Source of the DNA: Micromonospora sp. DSM 45708 | GTDB taxonomy: Bacteria > Actinomycetota > Actinomycetes > Mycobacteriales > Micromonosporaceae | Reading direction: 5' to 3' | Assembly: GCF_039566955.1 (NCBI RefSeq) | Contig: NZ_CP154796.1 | Span: 6,820,001 to 6,884,000 of the forward strand | Length of the DNA: 64,000 nt | Part shown: positions 27,180-36,159 of the stretch, in pieces | Layout of the letters: every line of letters begins with the position of its first letter | Position numbering within the stretch: position 1 is the first letter of the stretch | The notes under the pieces: model-generated | What the model was told of the DNA's origin: nothing | The model's database searches: none | What the model saw: only the letters and a program-made list of their open reading frames with translations | Program-made: the position numbers and the translations under genes

Positions 27180-28454
27180 CTATGGGACCGTTGTCACCGC
27201 TTCGGTGGACTCGGGCGTCCCGCCCAACCGGGGCGTCCGCTCCGCCCGGGTCACCGCCGGCACGATCACGAGCCCGACCAGCACGAAGACGGCCGCCGCC
27301 GGGTACCAGCCCCAGCCGCCGGTGCTCACGCCGAGCGCGGTCAGCCCGGCCGGCGCGACCAGGAACTGCACCTGGGAGCCGAGCCCGAACGCGCCGACGT
27401 ACGCGCCGCGCTGGGCGGCGGGCGGCAGCGTGGCGGTGAGCCCCCAGGTGCCCGCCGACTCGATCAGCTCGGCCACGATGAGCAACGTCGCGGCGGCCAC
27501 CAGCGCCGCCACGGTGAGCCCGCCCCGGGTCTGCCCGGAGATCGGCACGACCACGCAGAACAGGGCGATCAGCAGCGCGCCCCGCCGGGACGCCCGGGCC
27601 GCGCCCGGCGCGGTGTCCGCGCCCCGGCTGGCCCGCACCTGGAGCAGCACGATCAGCACGGTGTTGAGCAGCACGAGCGCGGCGATCAGCGTCTTCGGCG
27701 CGTCGGTGCGGGTGAGGATCCACAGCGGCAGCACGGTCAGGTAGAGCGTCTGGTGCGCGGTGAGCAGCCCGGAGAGCAGCGCGACCGTCATGAACGGGCG
27801 GTCGCGCAGCACCGCCAGCCGGCTCATCGGCTCGGTCGGGCGGGTCACCTCCGGCAGCCGGGGCAGGCGGCGGACGAAGCCGGCGGTCACCAGGAAGACC
27901 GTGGCGATGAACCAGACCATCCCCCGGTACGCCCAGATCGTGTCGACGGCCAGGACCAGGCCGCTGATCAGCGCGCCCACCCCGAAGCCGACGTTCAGCG
28001 AGGAGCGCTGGTAGGCCATCGCGGTGACCCGTTCCTCCGGCCGCAGCACGTTGATCGAGTAGACCTGGCGGGCGGTGCCGGCGGCGGCGCCCACCACGGC
28101 CAGCGCGAGCACCACGGCGAGGAACCCGGCGAAGCCGCCGACGAACGGGTACGAGGCGAACAGTGCCGCGTCGAGCAGCAGGCCGACGATCCAGACCCGC
28201 TGCGGGCCGTACCGGTCGGTGAGCGCGCCCAGCGGGACGGTGCCGAGCAGGGACGCCCCGGCGGCCAGCGACAGGCCGAGACCCACCTGGGCCGGGCTGA
28301 GCCCCAGCGCCCGGGTGAAGAACACCGCGCTGCCGGCCTGGAACAGGCCGTTGCCGACGGCGTTCACCATGGCCTGCACGGCCAGGGCGCGGGTCAGCCC
28401 GGCCGGCGGTACGACGTGTCGGACGGCGGTGCGGATGCTCTCTCTGGCCCCCAT
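27180..28454 (-). CDS. MFS transporter
   Basis: The 424-residue membrane protein has about 12 hydrophobic segments, a GALTDRYGPQRVW motif A after TM2 and a long loop between TM6 and TM7 (RLPRLPEVTRPTEPMSRLAV). The start ATGGGGGCC at 28454 is chosen for the short cytoplasmic N terminus (MGARESIRTAVRHVVPP). The substrate is unknown. A DUF5937/ArsR-type regulator is divergently transcribed 60 bp away and is the natural candidate for its control. Confidence 0.85.
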   Translation of the reverse strand: MGARESIRTAVRHVVPPAGLTRALAVQAMVNAVGNGLFQAGSAVFFTRALGLSPAQVGLGLSLAAGASLLGTVPLGALTDRYGPQRVWIVGLLLDAALFASYPFVGGFAGFLAVVLALAVVGAAAGTARQVYSINVLRPEERVTAMAYQRSSLNVGFGVGALISGLVLAVDTIWAYRGMVWFIATVFLVTAGFVRRLPRLPEVTRPTEPMSRLAVLRDRPFMTVALLSGLLTAHQTLYLTVLPLWILTRTDAPKTLIAALVLLNTVLIVLLQVRASRGADTAPGAARASRRGALLIALFCVVVPISGQTRGGLTVAALVAAATLLIVAELIESAGTWGLTATLPPAAQRGAYVGAFGLGSQVQFLVAPAGLTALGVSTGGWGWYPAAAVFVLVGLVIVPAVTRAERTPRLGGTPESTEAVTTVP

Positions 28455-28514
28455 GACCGGTGAGCAAACCGGGGCCACCACGGTCCGGTCGAGCCATTTA
28501 GTCTGGGCCGAATC

Positions 28515-29519
28515 GTGCGTCCGGGGGTGCGTGTGTCCGAGTTGCGGTTCACTCTGGCCGACGTCGCGGGTGTGCGGTTCGCCGTGTCGCCGGCCAACGA
28601 GACGGTCATGAGCATGTGGGCGCTGTCCGACCCGGTCCGCTACGCGGTGCACCTGCCCTGGATCGACCGGGCCCGGGTGGCCCTGCGCCGCCCGGAGGTG
28701 GCGGCGCGGGTCCGTCCGCTGGTGGAGCTGACCCGGCCGCGCCGCTGGTTGCCGGACTTCGTCACCCCGGCGGCCCGGCCCGACACGGGGATGGCCGAGC
28801 AGCTCGACCAGATCGCCGCGACACCGCCGGACGTGGTGGTCCAGGATCTGCTGGCGACCGTCCCGAGTCGACCGCTGAGCCCGTTCGGGCAGGCCCTGCT
28901 CGCCGACCCGCGCGGGTTGCTGCCGCAGCTCGTGGACGCGGTCCGGGTCTGGTACGACGAGGCGATCGCCCCGGACTGGCCGCGCATGCGGGCGCTGCTC
29001 GACGCCGACGTGGCGTACCGGGCCGGCCAACTCGCCGAGGGCGGCGCGGGGCGGTTGTTCGAGCAGCTCCACCCGAGCCTGCGCTGGCTCGACGACCGGG
29101 TGGTCAGCGACGACCCGTTCGAGCGCGACTTCGACCTGCGGGGTCGGGGGCTGGCGTTGAACCCGGGCGTGTTCACCGACCGGCGGGTGCTGTGGAACCT
29201 GCTGGAGGATTCGTTGCCCGCCGGGGCGTACCCGGTCCGGGCGGTCGGGACGCTCTGGGCGCGCGCCCCGGCCCCACCCGGTGACCCGCTGGCCCGGGTG
29301 GTCGGCTCCGGCCGGGCCGCGCTGCTGCACCTGCTCGACACGGCGGTGACCACGACCGACCTGGCCCGGCTCACCGGGATGTCGGCCGGGAACGTCTCCC
29401 AGCACCTGTCCGCGCTGCACGCCGCCGGGCTGGTGGCGCGGTTCCGGGCCGGGCGGCACGTGCTCTACCGCAACACCGAGGTCGGTGCCGCCCTGCTGCA
29501 CGCGGCCCGGGGCACGTGA
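28515..29519 (+). CDS. ArsR-type regulator with DUF5937 N-terminal domain
   Basis: The 334-residue protein has a long N-terminal domain typical of DUF5937 (ELRFTLADVAGVRFAVSPAN, DPVRYAVHLPWIDRARVAL, LPAGAYPVRAVGTLWA). A C-terminal winged helix follows (TDLARLTGMSAGNVSQHLSALHAAGLVARFRAGRHVLY region). It probably represses the divergent MFS gene. Several GTG codons cluster at the 5' end; 28515 gives MRPGVRVSELRF and 28533 gives MSELRF. The ribosome site is weak for both. Confidence 0.8.
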   Translation: MRPGVRVSELRFTLADVAGVRFAVSPANETVMSMWALSDPVRYAVHLPWIDRARVALRRPEVAARVRPLVELTRPRRWLPDFVTPAARPDTGMAEQLDQIAATPPDVVVQDLLATVPSRPLSPFGQALLADPRGLLPQLVDAVRVWYDEAIAPDWPRMRALLDADVAYRAGQLAEGGAGRLFEQLHPSLRWLDDRVVSDDPFERDFDLRGRGLALNPGVFTDRRVLWNLLEDSLPAGAYPVRAVGTLWARAPAPPGDPLARVVGSGRAALLHLLDTAVTTTDLARLTGMSAGNVSQHLSALHAAGLVARFRAGRHVLYRNTEVGAALLHAARGT

Positions 29520-29546
29520 GCCGGCCGGCCCGCCCCTGAGCCCGCC

Positions 29547-29612
29547 GCGCCGGCTCCGGCGTCGACCCGCGCCGGCTCCGGCGTCGACCCGCGCCGGCTC
29601 CGGCGTCGACCC
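29547..29612. repeat. Three perfect 22-bp tandem repeats
   Basis: The unit GCGCCGGCTCCGGCGTCGAC plus CC is repeated exactly at 29547-29568, 29569-29590 and 29591-29612, followed by a decayed fourth unit. Each unit contains the small inverted pair GCCGG-ctCCGGC and a GTCGAC palindrome. The array lies between two convergent genes. Confidence 0.85.
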
Positions 29613-29636
29613 GGGTCGGGTCCGGCGTCGGTCGGC

Positions 29637-30167
29637 TCAGCGGAGCAGCAGGGCGGGGAGGGGTCGGCGGCGGCGGAGCGCGGTCTCCCGGGCGTACAGG
29701 TCCGCGGGGAGCGTGGCGGGGTCGCCGAGGCGGCCGACCGCGGCCACCACCAGCGGCCGGATGTCGTCGGGCAGGTCCAGCTCGGCGGCGAGGCGGCGGC
29801 GGTCCAGGCGGGTGACCTGGCGGACGTGCAGGCCGAGCGCGGTGGCCTGCACGGTGAGGTGGGCGACCGCCTGGCCCAGGTCGTACGCGTTGCGCTCCGG
29901 GTCGCCGCCGGCGTGCGCGGCGAGCAGCAGGGCGGCGGCGTGTCGGGCCCAGCCCTGGTCGGCGTCGGGCAGGCCGACCAGGATCCGCTTCCAGGTCTCG
30001 TCCTGCCGGTGCCCGAGCGCGAACCGCCACGGCTGGGCGTTGCCGGCCGAGGGCGCCCAGCGGGCCGCCTCCAGTAGCGCGGCCACCTCGTCGGCGGTCA
30101 GCTCGGCGTCGGGGTCGAACGCGCGAGGGCTCCAGCGGAAGGCGAGCAGCGGGGTCAGGTCGGTCAT
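29637..30167 (-). CDS. Nitroreductase-family protein
   Basis: The 176-residue protein from the ATG at 30167 has the FMN-binding nitroreductase pattern: [39 protein letters not shown], a central helix with [21 protein letters not shown], and [14 protein letters not shown] near the C terminus. It reduces nitro compounds, quinones or enones with NAD(P)H. At 176 residues it is of normal length for the small group. No neighbour indicates a specific substrate. Confidence 0.85.
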   Translation of the reverse strand: MTDLTPLLAFRWSPRAFDPDAELTADEVAALLEAARWAPSAGNAQPWRFALGHRQDETWKRILVGLPDADQGWARHAAALLLAAHAGGDPERNAYDLGQAVAHLTVQATALGLHVRQVTRLDRRRLAAELDLPDDIRPLVVAAVGRLGDPATLPADLYARETALRRRRPLPALLLR

Positions 30168-30251
30168 GGGGTACAGCGTCCCCGATGCCCGGTTTGTCAC
30201 CCGCACCGGGATGAGCTGATGTGGGCAAGGCCACCCGTAACGGACAAAGTG

Positions 30252-31016
30252 CTACGACGTTCCGGGCGTCGGCGCGTCCCGGCTGACCGGCTCGCCCTCG
30301 GTCACCGCCCCGGCCAGCTCGACGGTCGCCGGCGCCGGGCCGGGCGAGCCGGTCAGCGTGAGGCTGCCGAGGGTGGCACGGACCGCCAGCGGGGTGCCGT
30401 CCTCGCCGAAGCAGTAGACGCCCACGTCCAGCGGTGCGTTCAGCGAGGCCGAGGTGGAGTCGACCGCGTAGCACCGGCCGGTGACGCCGGCCGGCGGCGT
30501 GGCGGGGGAGACCGCCAACGGCGCCCGCCGGTCGGTGAGCACCTCCAACCAGTCGGTGAACGGGTGCTGCACGCGCGGGTCCAGCCGGCGGGGCACCGCG
30601 TCGTCGGCGTCGCCGAGGCGTACGCAGCCGGCGGGCCGCGTCCAGCCGGCCGAGGGCAGGGCGCACTGGAAGAGCCCGTCCGAGGTGGCGGCGAGCGAGA
30701 CGTCCACCGTGCCGTCCCGCCCCCAGCCGGGTACGTCGACCCGCCAGCTCCCGTCGTTCCCGCTGGTCACCGCAACGGTGCGGGAGGGGCCGCCGGGAGG
30801 TGCGAACGCGTACGTGGCGGTGAGGTGCCGGTCCTGCGCGGCGGCGGCCAACCCGGCCAGTTCGTCGCGGGCGGCGTCGACCTGCACCGGCACCGGATCG
30901 GCGGTGCCGGCCGGCGCCGAACCCGGTGGGTCGGCGACGCAGGCGGTCAGCAGCGTCGGCAGGGTGAGCGCGAGTACGCCGGACAGCCGGCGACCCGCGC
31001 GTCGATGAGCGTGCAC
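30252..31016 (-). CDS. Predicted lipoprotein of unknown function
   Basis: From the GTG at 31016 the protein has 254 residues with a lipobox (TLPTLLTAC, Cys26). The mature part has a short Ala/Pro spacer and a single domain ([71 protein letters not shown]). Four internal Cys may form disulfides. The pattern resembles LppX/LolA-like outer lipoproteins only loosely. It lies on the opposite strand to lysC, 240 bp away. Confidence 0.7.
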   Translation of the reverse strand: MHAHRRAGRRLSGVLALTLPTLLTACVADPPGSAPAGTADPVPVQVDAARDELAGLAAAAQDRHLTATYAFAPPGGPSRTVAVTSGNDGSWRVDVPGWGRDGTVDVSLAATSDGLFQCALPSAGWTRPAGCVRLGDADDAVPRRLDPRVQHPFTDWLEVLTDRRAPLAVSPATPPAGVTGRCYAVDSTSASLNAPLDVGVYCFGEDGTPLAVRATLGSLTLTGSPGPAPATVELAGAVTEGEPVSRDAPTPGTS

Positions 31017-31166
31017 CAGGTCATTCTGCGGTGCGACCACGGCTCCGGTCAGCCCACCGTACGGCTGTACCGCTTGGCGTGTCGTGTGCCGCCCGGGGCT
31101 GGTGAGCCGCCCCACGCCGGGGCCGGATGGTGGGATCACCCGACCCGGCGTCGCGGCCCGCCCGAT

Positions 31167-31231
31167 ACCCTGAGGGCGTCTGACACGCGCCGCCGGACTT
31201 TCAGACCCGGCGGCGTCGGCACGCTCAGGGT
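31167..31231 (+). promoter_or_regulatory. Structured leader upstream of lysC
   Basis: An outer stem ACCCTGAG/CTCAGGGT (31167-31174 with 31224-31231) encloses CGT/ACG and an inner perfect 9-bp stem (31188-31196 with 31207-31215). The structure ends 25 bases before the lysC start and just before its ribosome site. No known riboswitch class matches by eye. The promoter position is not known, so it may lie only partly in the transcript. Confidence 0.35.
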
Positions 31232-31256
31232 CGTCACCGGGAGGGAGTGCACCGTC

Positions 31257-32522
31257 GTGGCACTCGTGGTGCAGAAGTACGGCGGGTCCTCCGTCGCCAA
31301 CGCCGAGCGGATCAAGCGGGTGGCCGAGCGCATCGTGGCGGCCCGCAAGGCGGGCGACGACGTGGTCGTGGTGGTCTCCGCCATGGGTGACACCACCGAC
31401 GAGCTGCTCGACCTGGCCAACCAGGTCAGCCCGCTGCCGCCCGGCCGCGAACTGGACATGCTGCTCACCGCCGGGGAGCGGATCTCCATGGCGCTGCTCG
31501 CCATGGCCATCCACAACCTGGGGTACGAAGCCCGCTCGTTCACCGGCTCCCAGGCCGGCGTGATCACCACCTCGGTGCACGGCCGGGCCCGGATCATCGA
31601 CGTGACCCCGGGGCGGCTCAAGGGCGCGCTGGACGAGGGCGCGGTGGTGATCGTCGCCGGCTTCCAGGGCGTCTCGCAGGACACCAAGGACGTCACCACG
31701 CTCGGCCGGGGCGGCTCGGACACCACCGCGGTGGCGCTCGCCGCCGCGCTCCACGCGGACGTCTGCGAGATCTACACCGACGTGGACGGCATCTTCTCCG
31801 CCGACCCGCGGATCGTGCCGAACGCCCGGCACATCAAGCACATCACCTACGAGGAGATGCTCGAGCTGGCCGCCTGCGGCGCGAAGGTGCTGCACCTGCG
31901 CAGCGTCGAGTACGCCCGGCGCGCGGGGTTGCCGATCCACGTCCGTTCGTCATACTCGACCAACACCGGCACCATGGTCACCGGATCGATGGAGGACCTT
32001 TCCGTGGAACAGGCGCTGATCACCGGGGTCGCCCACGACCGCAGCGAGGCGAAGATCACCATCGTCGGGGTGCCCGACGAGCCGGGCGCCGCCGCGCGGA
32101 TCTTCGACACCGTGGCCGGTGCCGAGATCAACATCGACATGATCGTGCAGAACGTGTCCACCGAGGGCACCGGCCGCACCGACATCTCGTTCACGCTGCC
32201 CAAGGCCGACGGTCCGACCGCGATGGCCGCGCTCAGCAAGATCCAGGAGCCGGTCAAGTTCAAGGGCCTGCTCTACGACGACCACGTCGGCAAGGTTTCC
32301 CTGATCGGCGCCGGCATGCGTTCCCACCCGGGCGTCGCCGCCGGCTTCTTCGCCGCGCTCGGCACCGCCGGCGTGAACATCGAGATGATCTCCACGTCCG
32401 AGATCCGGGTCTCCGTGGTCTGCCGGGACACCGACCTCGACAAGGCGGTCAAGGCCATCCACGACGCCTTCGAGCTGGGTGGTGACACCGAAGCCGTCGT
32501 CTACGCCGGCACCGGGCGGTAG
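31257..32522 (+). CDS. lysC: Aspartate kinase
   Basis: The 421-residue protein starts at GTG 31257 ([20 protein letters not shown]) behind GGGAGGGAG. It has the kinase domain ([49 protein letters not shown]) and two C-terminal ACT domains ([40 protein letters not shown]). It phosphorylates aspartate for lysine, methionine and threonine synthesis and is usually feedback-inhibited through the ACT domains. As in corynebacteria, an internal in-frame ATG at 31990 could start a beta-subunit. asd follows after 5 bp. Confidence 0.97.
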   Translation: MALVVQKYGGSSVANAERIKRVAERIVAARKAGDDVVVVVSAMGDTTDELLDLANQVSPLPPGRELDMLLTAGERISMALLAMAIHNLGYEARSFTGSQAGVITTSVHGRARIIDVTPGRLKGALDEGAVVIVAGFQGVSQDTKDVTTLGRGGSDTTAVALAAALHADVCEIYTDVDGIFSADPRIVPNARHIKHITYEEMLELAACGAKVLHLRSVEYARRAGLPIHVRSSYSTNTGTMVTGSMEDLSVEQALITGVAHDRSEAKITIVGVPDEPGAAARIFDTVAGAEINIDMIVQNVSTEGTGRTDISFTLPKADGPTAMAALSKIQEPVKFKGLLYDDHVGKVSLIGAGMRSHPGVAAGFFAALGTAGVNIEMISTSEIRVSVVCRDTDLDKAVKAIHDAFELGGDTEAVVYAGTGR

Positions 32523-32527
32523 CGCGG

Positions 32528-33586
32528 ATGCCGTCGCTACCCACCCTCGCCGTGGTCGGGGCGACCGGTGCCGTCGGTACGGTGATGTGCCAGATCCTTT
32601 CCTCCCGCCGCAACGTGTGGGGCGAGATCCGGCTGCTCGCCTCCGCGCGCTCGGTCGGCCGCCGGGTGCCGTGCCGGGGCGAGGAGTTGACCGTCCGGGC
32701 CCTCACCGCCGACGCGTTCGACGGCGTCGACGTGGCGATGTTCGACCTGCCCGACGACGTCTCGGCCGAGTGGGCGCCGATCGCGGTGTCCCGTGGCGCG
32801 GTGGTGGTGGACAACTCCGGCGCGTTCCGGATGGACCGGGACGTGCCGCTGGTGGTCCCCGAGATCAACCCCGAGCAGGTTCGCAACCGGGCCAAGGGGA
32901 TCATCGCCAACGCCAACTGCACCACGCTGGCGATGATCGTGGCGATCGCCCCGCTGCACCGCGAGTACGGCCTGCGCGAACTGGTCCTCGCCTCCTACCA
33001 GTCGGCCTCCGGGGCGGGGCAGACCGGGGTGGACACGCTGCACCTCCAACTCGCCAAGATCGCCGGTGACCGGGCGCTCGGCTCCCGTGCCGGCGACGTG
33101 CGGCAGGCGGTCGGCGAGGAGCTGGGCCCGTTCCCGGCCCCGCTGGCGCTCAACGTGGTGCCCTGGGCCGGCGCGCTGGATGACGGCGGCTGGTCCTCCG
33201 AGGAGCTGAAACTCCGCAACGAGTCGCGCAAGATCCTCGGGCTGCCCGACCTGAAGGTCTCCGCGACCTGCGTGCGGGTGCCGGTGGTGACCGGTCACTC
33301 GGTCGCCGTGCACGCGGTCTTCGCCACCGAGGTGGACGCCGAGGGCGCCCGCGAGGCGCTGCGCAACGCGCCGGGCGTGATCCTGGTCGACGACCCGGCC
33401 GCCGGGGAGTTCCCGATGCCGATCGACGCGGTCGGCACCGACCCGTCCTGGGTGGGCCGCATCCGCCGCGCCGTCGACGACCCACGTGCGCTGGACCTGT
33501 TCGTGACCGGCGACAACCTCCGCAAGGGCGCCGCCCTCAACACCGCCCAGATCGCCGAACTCCTCGCCAAGGAACTGACCCACTGA
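32528..33586 (+). CDS. asd: Aspartate-semialdehyde dehydrogenase
   Basis: The 352-residue protein has the N-terminal nucleotide-binding GATGAVG (residues 11-17), SRGAVVVDNSGAFRMD, the catalytic Cys131 in NANCTT, SYQSASGAGQTGVD, and the C-terminal VTGHSVAVHAVF with the acid-base His. It reduces aspartyl phosphate to aspartate semialdehyde. It is in one operon with lysC. A perfect 21-bp hairpin after the stop separates it from the convergent GGDEF gene. Confidence 0.97.
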   Translation: MPSLPTLAVVGATGAVGTVMCQILSSRRNVWGEIRLLASARSVGRRVPCRGEELTVRALTADAFDGVDVAMFDLPDDVSAEWAPIAVSRGAVVVDNSGAFRMDRDVPLVVPEINPEQVRNRAKGIIANANCTTLAMIVAIAPLHREYGLRELVLASYQSASGAGQTGVDTLHLQLAKIAGDRALGSRAGDVRQAVGEELGPFPAPLALNVVPWAGALDDGGWSSEELKLRNESRKILGLPDLKVSATCVRVPVVTGHSVAVHAVFATEVDAEGAREALRNAPGVILVDDPAAGEFPMPIDAVGTDPSWVGRIRRAVDDPRALDLFVTGDNLRKGAALNTAQIAELLAKELTH

Positions 33587-33624
33587 CCACCCGCGTGCGC
33601 CCTCACCCGCGCCCCGAGCCCTCT

Positions 33625-33676
33625 TTTCACGGAAAGAGTGGCTATTCGGGTCCCCATAGCCACTCTTTCCGTGAAA
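33625..33676. terminator. 21-bp perfect hairpin between asd and the GGDEF gene
   Basis: The arms 33625-33645 and 33656-33676 are perfectly complementary over 21 bp (starting TTTCACGGAAAGAG), with a 10-nt loop. The sequence is AT-richer than its surroundings. No T-tract follows. It probably ends transcription from both convergent genes. Confidence 0.75.
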
Positions 33677-33757
33677 GGGCGCGCGAGGCGAGCAGGGGTG
33701 CGCGAGGCGCGAGGGGCGCTGAGGGGGCGAGGTGCGGTGAGGGCGCGGGGGGTGGGG

Positions 33758-35215
33758 TCAGGCGGCGGAGAGGTGGACGCCGTCCCGGCCGTGCCGCTTG
33801 ACCGCGTAGAGGGCCTGGTCGGCGCGGTGCAGGGTGCGCTCCGGGGGCTCGTCGGGGCGGGGCAGCGCGATGCCGACGCTGATCGTCCGGCCGGTGACTC
33901 GGGCCGCCTCGGTGAGCCGCTCGGCGATCCGGACCGCCTCCTGCGGGTGGCTCACCTCGATCACCGCGAAGAACTCGTCGCCACCGGTCCGGTACAGCTC
34001 GTCGCCCTGCCGCAGCGCGCCCTCCAGCGCCCGGGCCAGCCCCACCAGCAGCCGGTCGCCGGCCTGGTGGCCGTACGTGTCGTTGACGTCCTTGAACCCG
34101 TCCACGTCGATGGCCAGCAACGCGGTACGCCCGGGCGTGGCGGTGGCGATCCGCTGCCCGAACGGCCCGGTGTGCCGCAGCCCGGTGAGCGGGTCCGAGC
34201 TGGCCTGCTCGCGCAGCCGCGCCAGGGTCCGTAGCCGGTCGAGACAGGTCCATGCCTGCCCGGCCAGCAGCTCGATCAGGTTGACAGTGGTCGGGTCGGG
34301 TCGCAGTGACCGTTCGTCGGCGACCAGCAGCACGCCGCCGCTCGACGGCGTGCCGACCGGCACCGCCACCAGCGTGCGCGCGCCGGCCCGGGTCAGTGGC
34401 AGGTACTCCTCGGTCGGGGGGTGCCCCGCCTCGCCCAGCGTGTACGCCGAGCCGTAGCGGTGGGCGCGGTCGACCATGCGGTCCAGCGCGGCCGGACCGG
34501 CCTCGGCCAGTTCGGCCCGGATCCGCGCCTCCAGGTCGCCCGGGGTGTCGGTGGGCGCGCCCAGGCGGGGCCCGTCCCGGCCGGTGAGCACCAGCACGGC
34601 GGCGGAGAGCGCGGAGACGTCGCGGGCCGCGGCGATGGCGGCGGCCATCAGGTCCCAGTCGGTTCCGGCGGCGGTGAACGCGGCGGCGTGCCGGAGCAGT
34701 TTCTCGCTGCGGCTCTCGGCCGGTGGCCCGCCGAGCGCCGCGATCCGGGCGCCGAGCCGGTCGGCCAGCCGTTCGGCTGTCTCCTGCCAGGGCGCCAGCG
34801 TGACCGGCTCGCTCCACTGGAGGTCGAGCACGCCGATCGGGCGGCCGTCCGGGTCACGGACCGGGACGCAGAGTTCCGCGGTGACGTCCGGGCGGACCGG
34901 GAGGTAGTCGGGGTCGGCGGCGACGTCGGGAACGGCGGCGGTCTCGCCGGAGGCGTAGACCCGCCGCGCCACCGACGGTTCGGGCCGGTGCCGGGCCGTC
35001 CCGGTGCCGTCGGTCGTCGCCGGGACGTGGGAGAAGACCTGCCAGGCACCGGTGGCCGCGACGCACCGGAGGCGGTCGTGGACGCGGAGCAGGATGGTGG
35101 CCGTCGCCGGGGTGTGCCGGGCGAGCGCGGCGACGGTCCACTGGCACGCCTCGGGCACGGTCGACGCCGTGGGAAGGCGCACCGTGACGTCGCGGAGGAC
35201 TCGCTCGTGGTCCAC
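33758..35215 (-). CDS. Diguanylate cyclase with N-terminal GAF domains
   Basis: The 485-residue protein starts with GTG at 35215 (VDHERVLRDVTVRLPTA). Two GAF-like sensor regions occupy about 1-155 and 170-315 (ELCVPVRDPDGRPIGVLDLQ; RTLVAVPVGTPSSGGVLLVA). A C-terminal GGDEF domain (about 325-480) follows with DPLTGLRHTGPFGQR, IDVDGFKDVNDTYGHQAGD and an intact TGGDEFF. An inhibitory I-site RQGD lies five residues before GGDEF. It should make cyclic di-GMP in response to a small ligand or redox signal bound by GAF. It is divergent from the phosphodiesterase gene at 35380. Confidence 0.9.
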   Translation of the reverse strand: MDHERVLRDVTVRLPTASTVPEACQWTVAALARHTPATATILLRVHDRLRCVAATGAWQVFSHVPATTDGTGTARHRPEPSVARRVYASGETAAVPDVAADPDYLPVRPDVTAELCVPVRDPDGRPIGVLDLQWSEPVTLAPWQETAERLADRLGARIAALGGPPAESRSEKLLRHAAAFTAAGTDWDLMAAAIAAARDVSALSAAVLVLTGRDGPRLGAPTDTPGDLEARIRAELAEAGPAALDRMVDRAHRYGSAYTLGEAGHPPTEEYLPLTRAGARTLVAVPVGTPSSGGVLLVADERSLRPDPTTVNLIELLAGQAWTCLDRLRTLARLREQASSDPLTGLRHTGPFGQRIATATPGRTALLAIDVDGFKDVNDTYGHQAGDRLLVGLARALEGALRQGDELYRTGGDEFFAVIEVSHPQEAVRIAERLTEAARVTGRTISVGIALPRPDEPPERTLHRADQALYAVKRHGRDGVHLSAA

Positions 35216-35281
35216 GTCGTTCCTGCTCGGAGGGGGGTCGGGTCGCGATCAAGCGTACTCAGCGGGGCCGCTCCCGACCTT

Positions 35282-35315
35282 CGTACACATGTGCTATCCA
35301 CAGCCTGTGGACGCG
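35282..35315. promoter_or_regulatory. 34-bp regulatory element, copy 2
   Basis: This block is the inverted copy of the element at 7792-7825, with one base changed (the A in GAACATG is C here). It lies between the divergent GGDEF and metallophosphoesterase genes, 66 and 64 bp from their starts. It keeps the TCCACA/TGTGGA inverted pair and the ATGTGTAC half of a LexA-like box. Confidence 0.55.
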
Positions 35316-35379
35316 GCCTGTGGGCAACGCGCGGACCGGCGCGGCGGTAGCGTGAGGGTCCCGGCCCGAGGAGGCGCCG

Positions 35380-36159
35380 ATGCTCATCGCCCAGCTCAGC
35401 GATCCGCATGTGACCACCGGTCCGCTCGCCGCCGAGCCGGCGGCCGGCCTGCACCGGGCGCTCGGCGTGGCGCTCGCCCTGCGCCCCCGGCCCGACTGCG
35501 TGGTGATCACCGGCGATCTCACCGGCTCCGGCCGGCCGGACGAATACCTCGCCCTCCGCGAGATCGTCGGGCGGTTCCCGCTGCCGGTGCACCTGGCCGC
35601 CGGCAACCACGACGACCGCGAGTCGCTGCTCGACACGTTCGGCGGCACCCCCCACCTGGCCGGCGGATTCTCCGCGCACTACCACGTCGACCACCCGGAC
35701 GCGACGCTCGTGGTGCTCGACTCGCTCAGCCCCGGCGGCTCCGGCGGTCGGCTCGGCGACGAGCAGCTCGACTGGCTCGACGGGGTGCTCGCCGGCCGGC
35801 CGGAGGCGCCCGCCGTCGTGTGCCTGCACCATCCGCCGGTCGCGGTGGGCGTCCCGGCCGCCGACGCCATCCGGCTCGCCGACGCCGACGCGTTCGCCGC
35901 CGTGGTCGCCCGACACCCCCATGTCGTACGCGTCGCCGCGGGCCACCTGCACCGCCAGGTGACCAGCGCGTTCGCCGGTACGGTGCTGACCTGCGCGCCG
36001 AGCACCTGGATCCAGGCGAGCCTGACCATGGCCGACGAGGACGAGATCGGCTGGGTCGCCGAGCCGACCGCGTTCCTGCTGCACCGGGTCGCCGACGGCG
36101 GCTGTGTCACGCACACCGTCCAGGTCAGTCATGCCGCCGGTCGGACGTGCGGGTTCTGA
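35380..36159 (+). CDS. Metallophosphoesterase, CpdA-like (class III cyclic-nucleotide phosphodiesterase type)
   Basis: The 259-residue protein has the five metal motifs in order: LSDPH near the N terminus, VVITGDLTGSG, AAGNHDDRE, VCLHHPPV and AAGHLHRQV. This order, and the NHDDR wording, fits the CpdA/Rv0805-like group, which hydrolyses cyclic AMP or other phosphodiesters. Overlapping genes follow. Coupled with the divergent diguanylate cyclase it suggests second-messenger turnover, but in vivo substrates of such enzymes are often different. Confidence 0.85.
   Translation: MLIAQLSDPHVTTGPLAAEPAAGLHRALGVALALRPRPDCVVITGDLTGSGRPDEYLALREIVGRFPLPVHLAAGNHDDRESLLDTFGGTPHLAGGFSAHYHVDHPDATLVVLDSLSPGGSGGRLGDEQLDWLDGVLAGRPEAPAVVCLHHPPVAVGVPAADAIRLADADAFAAVVARHPHVVRVAAGHLHRQVTSAFAGTVLTCAPSTWIQASLTMADEDEIGWVAEPTAFLLHRVADGGCVTHTVQVSHAAGRTCGF

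Noticed and set aside
29547..29612. CRISPR array
   Set aside because: The three 22-bp units are directly adjacent without spacers, so this is a simple tandem repeat.
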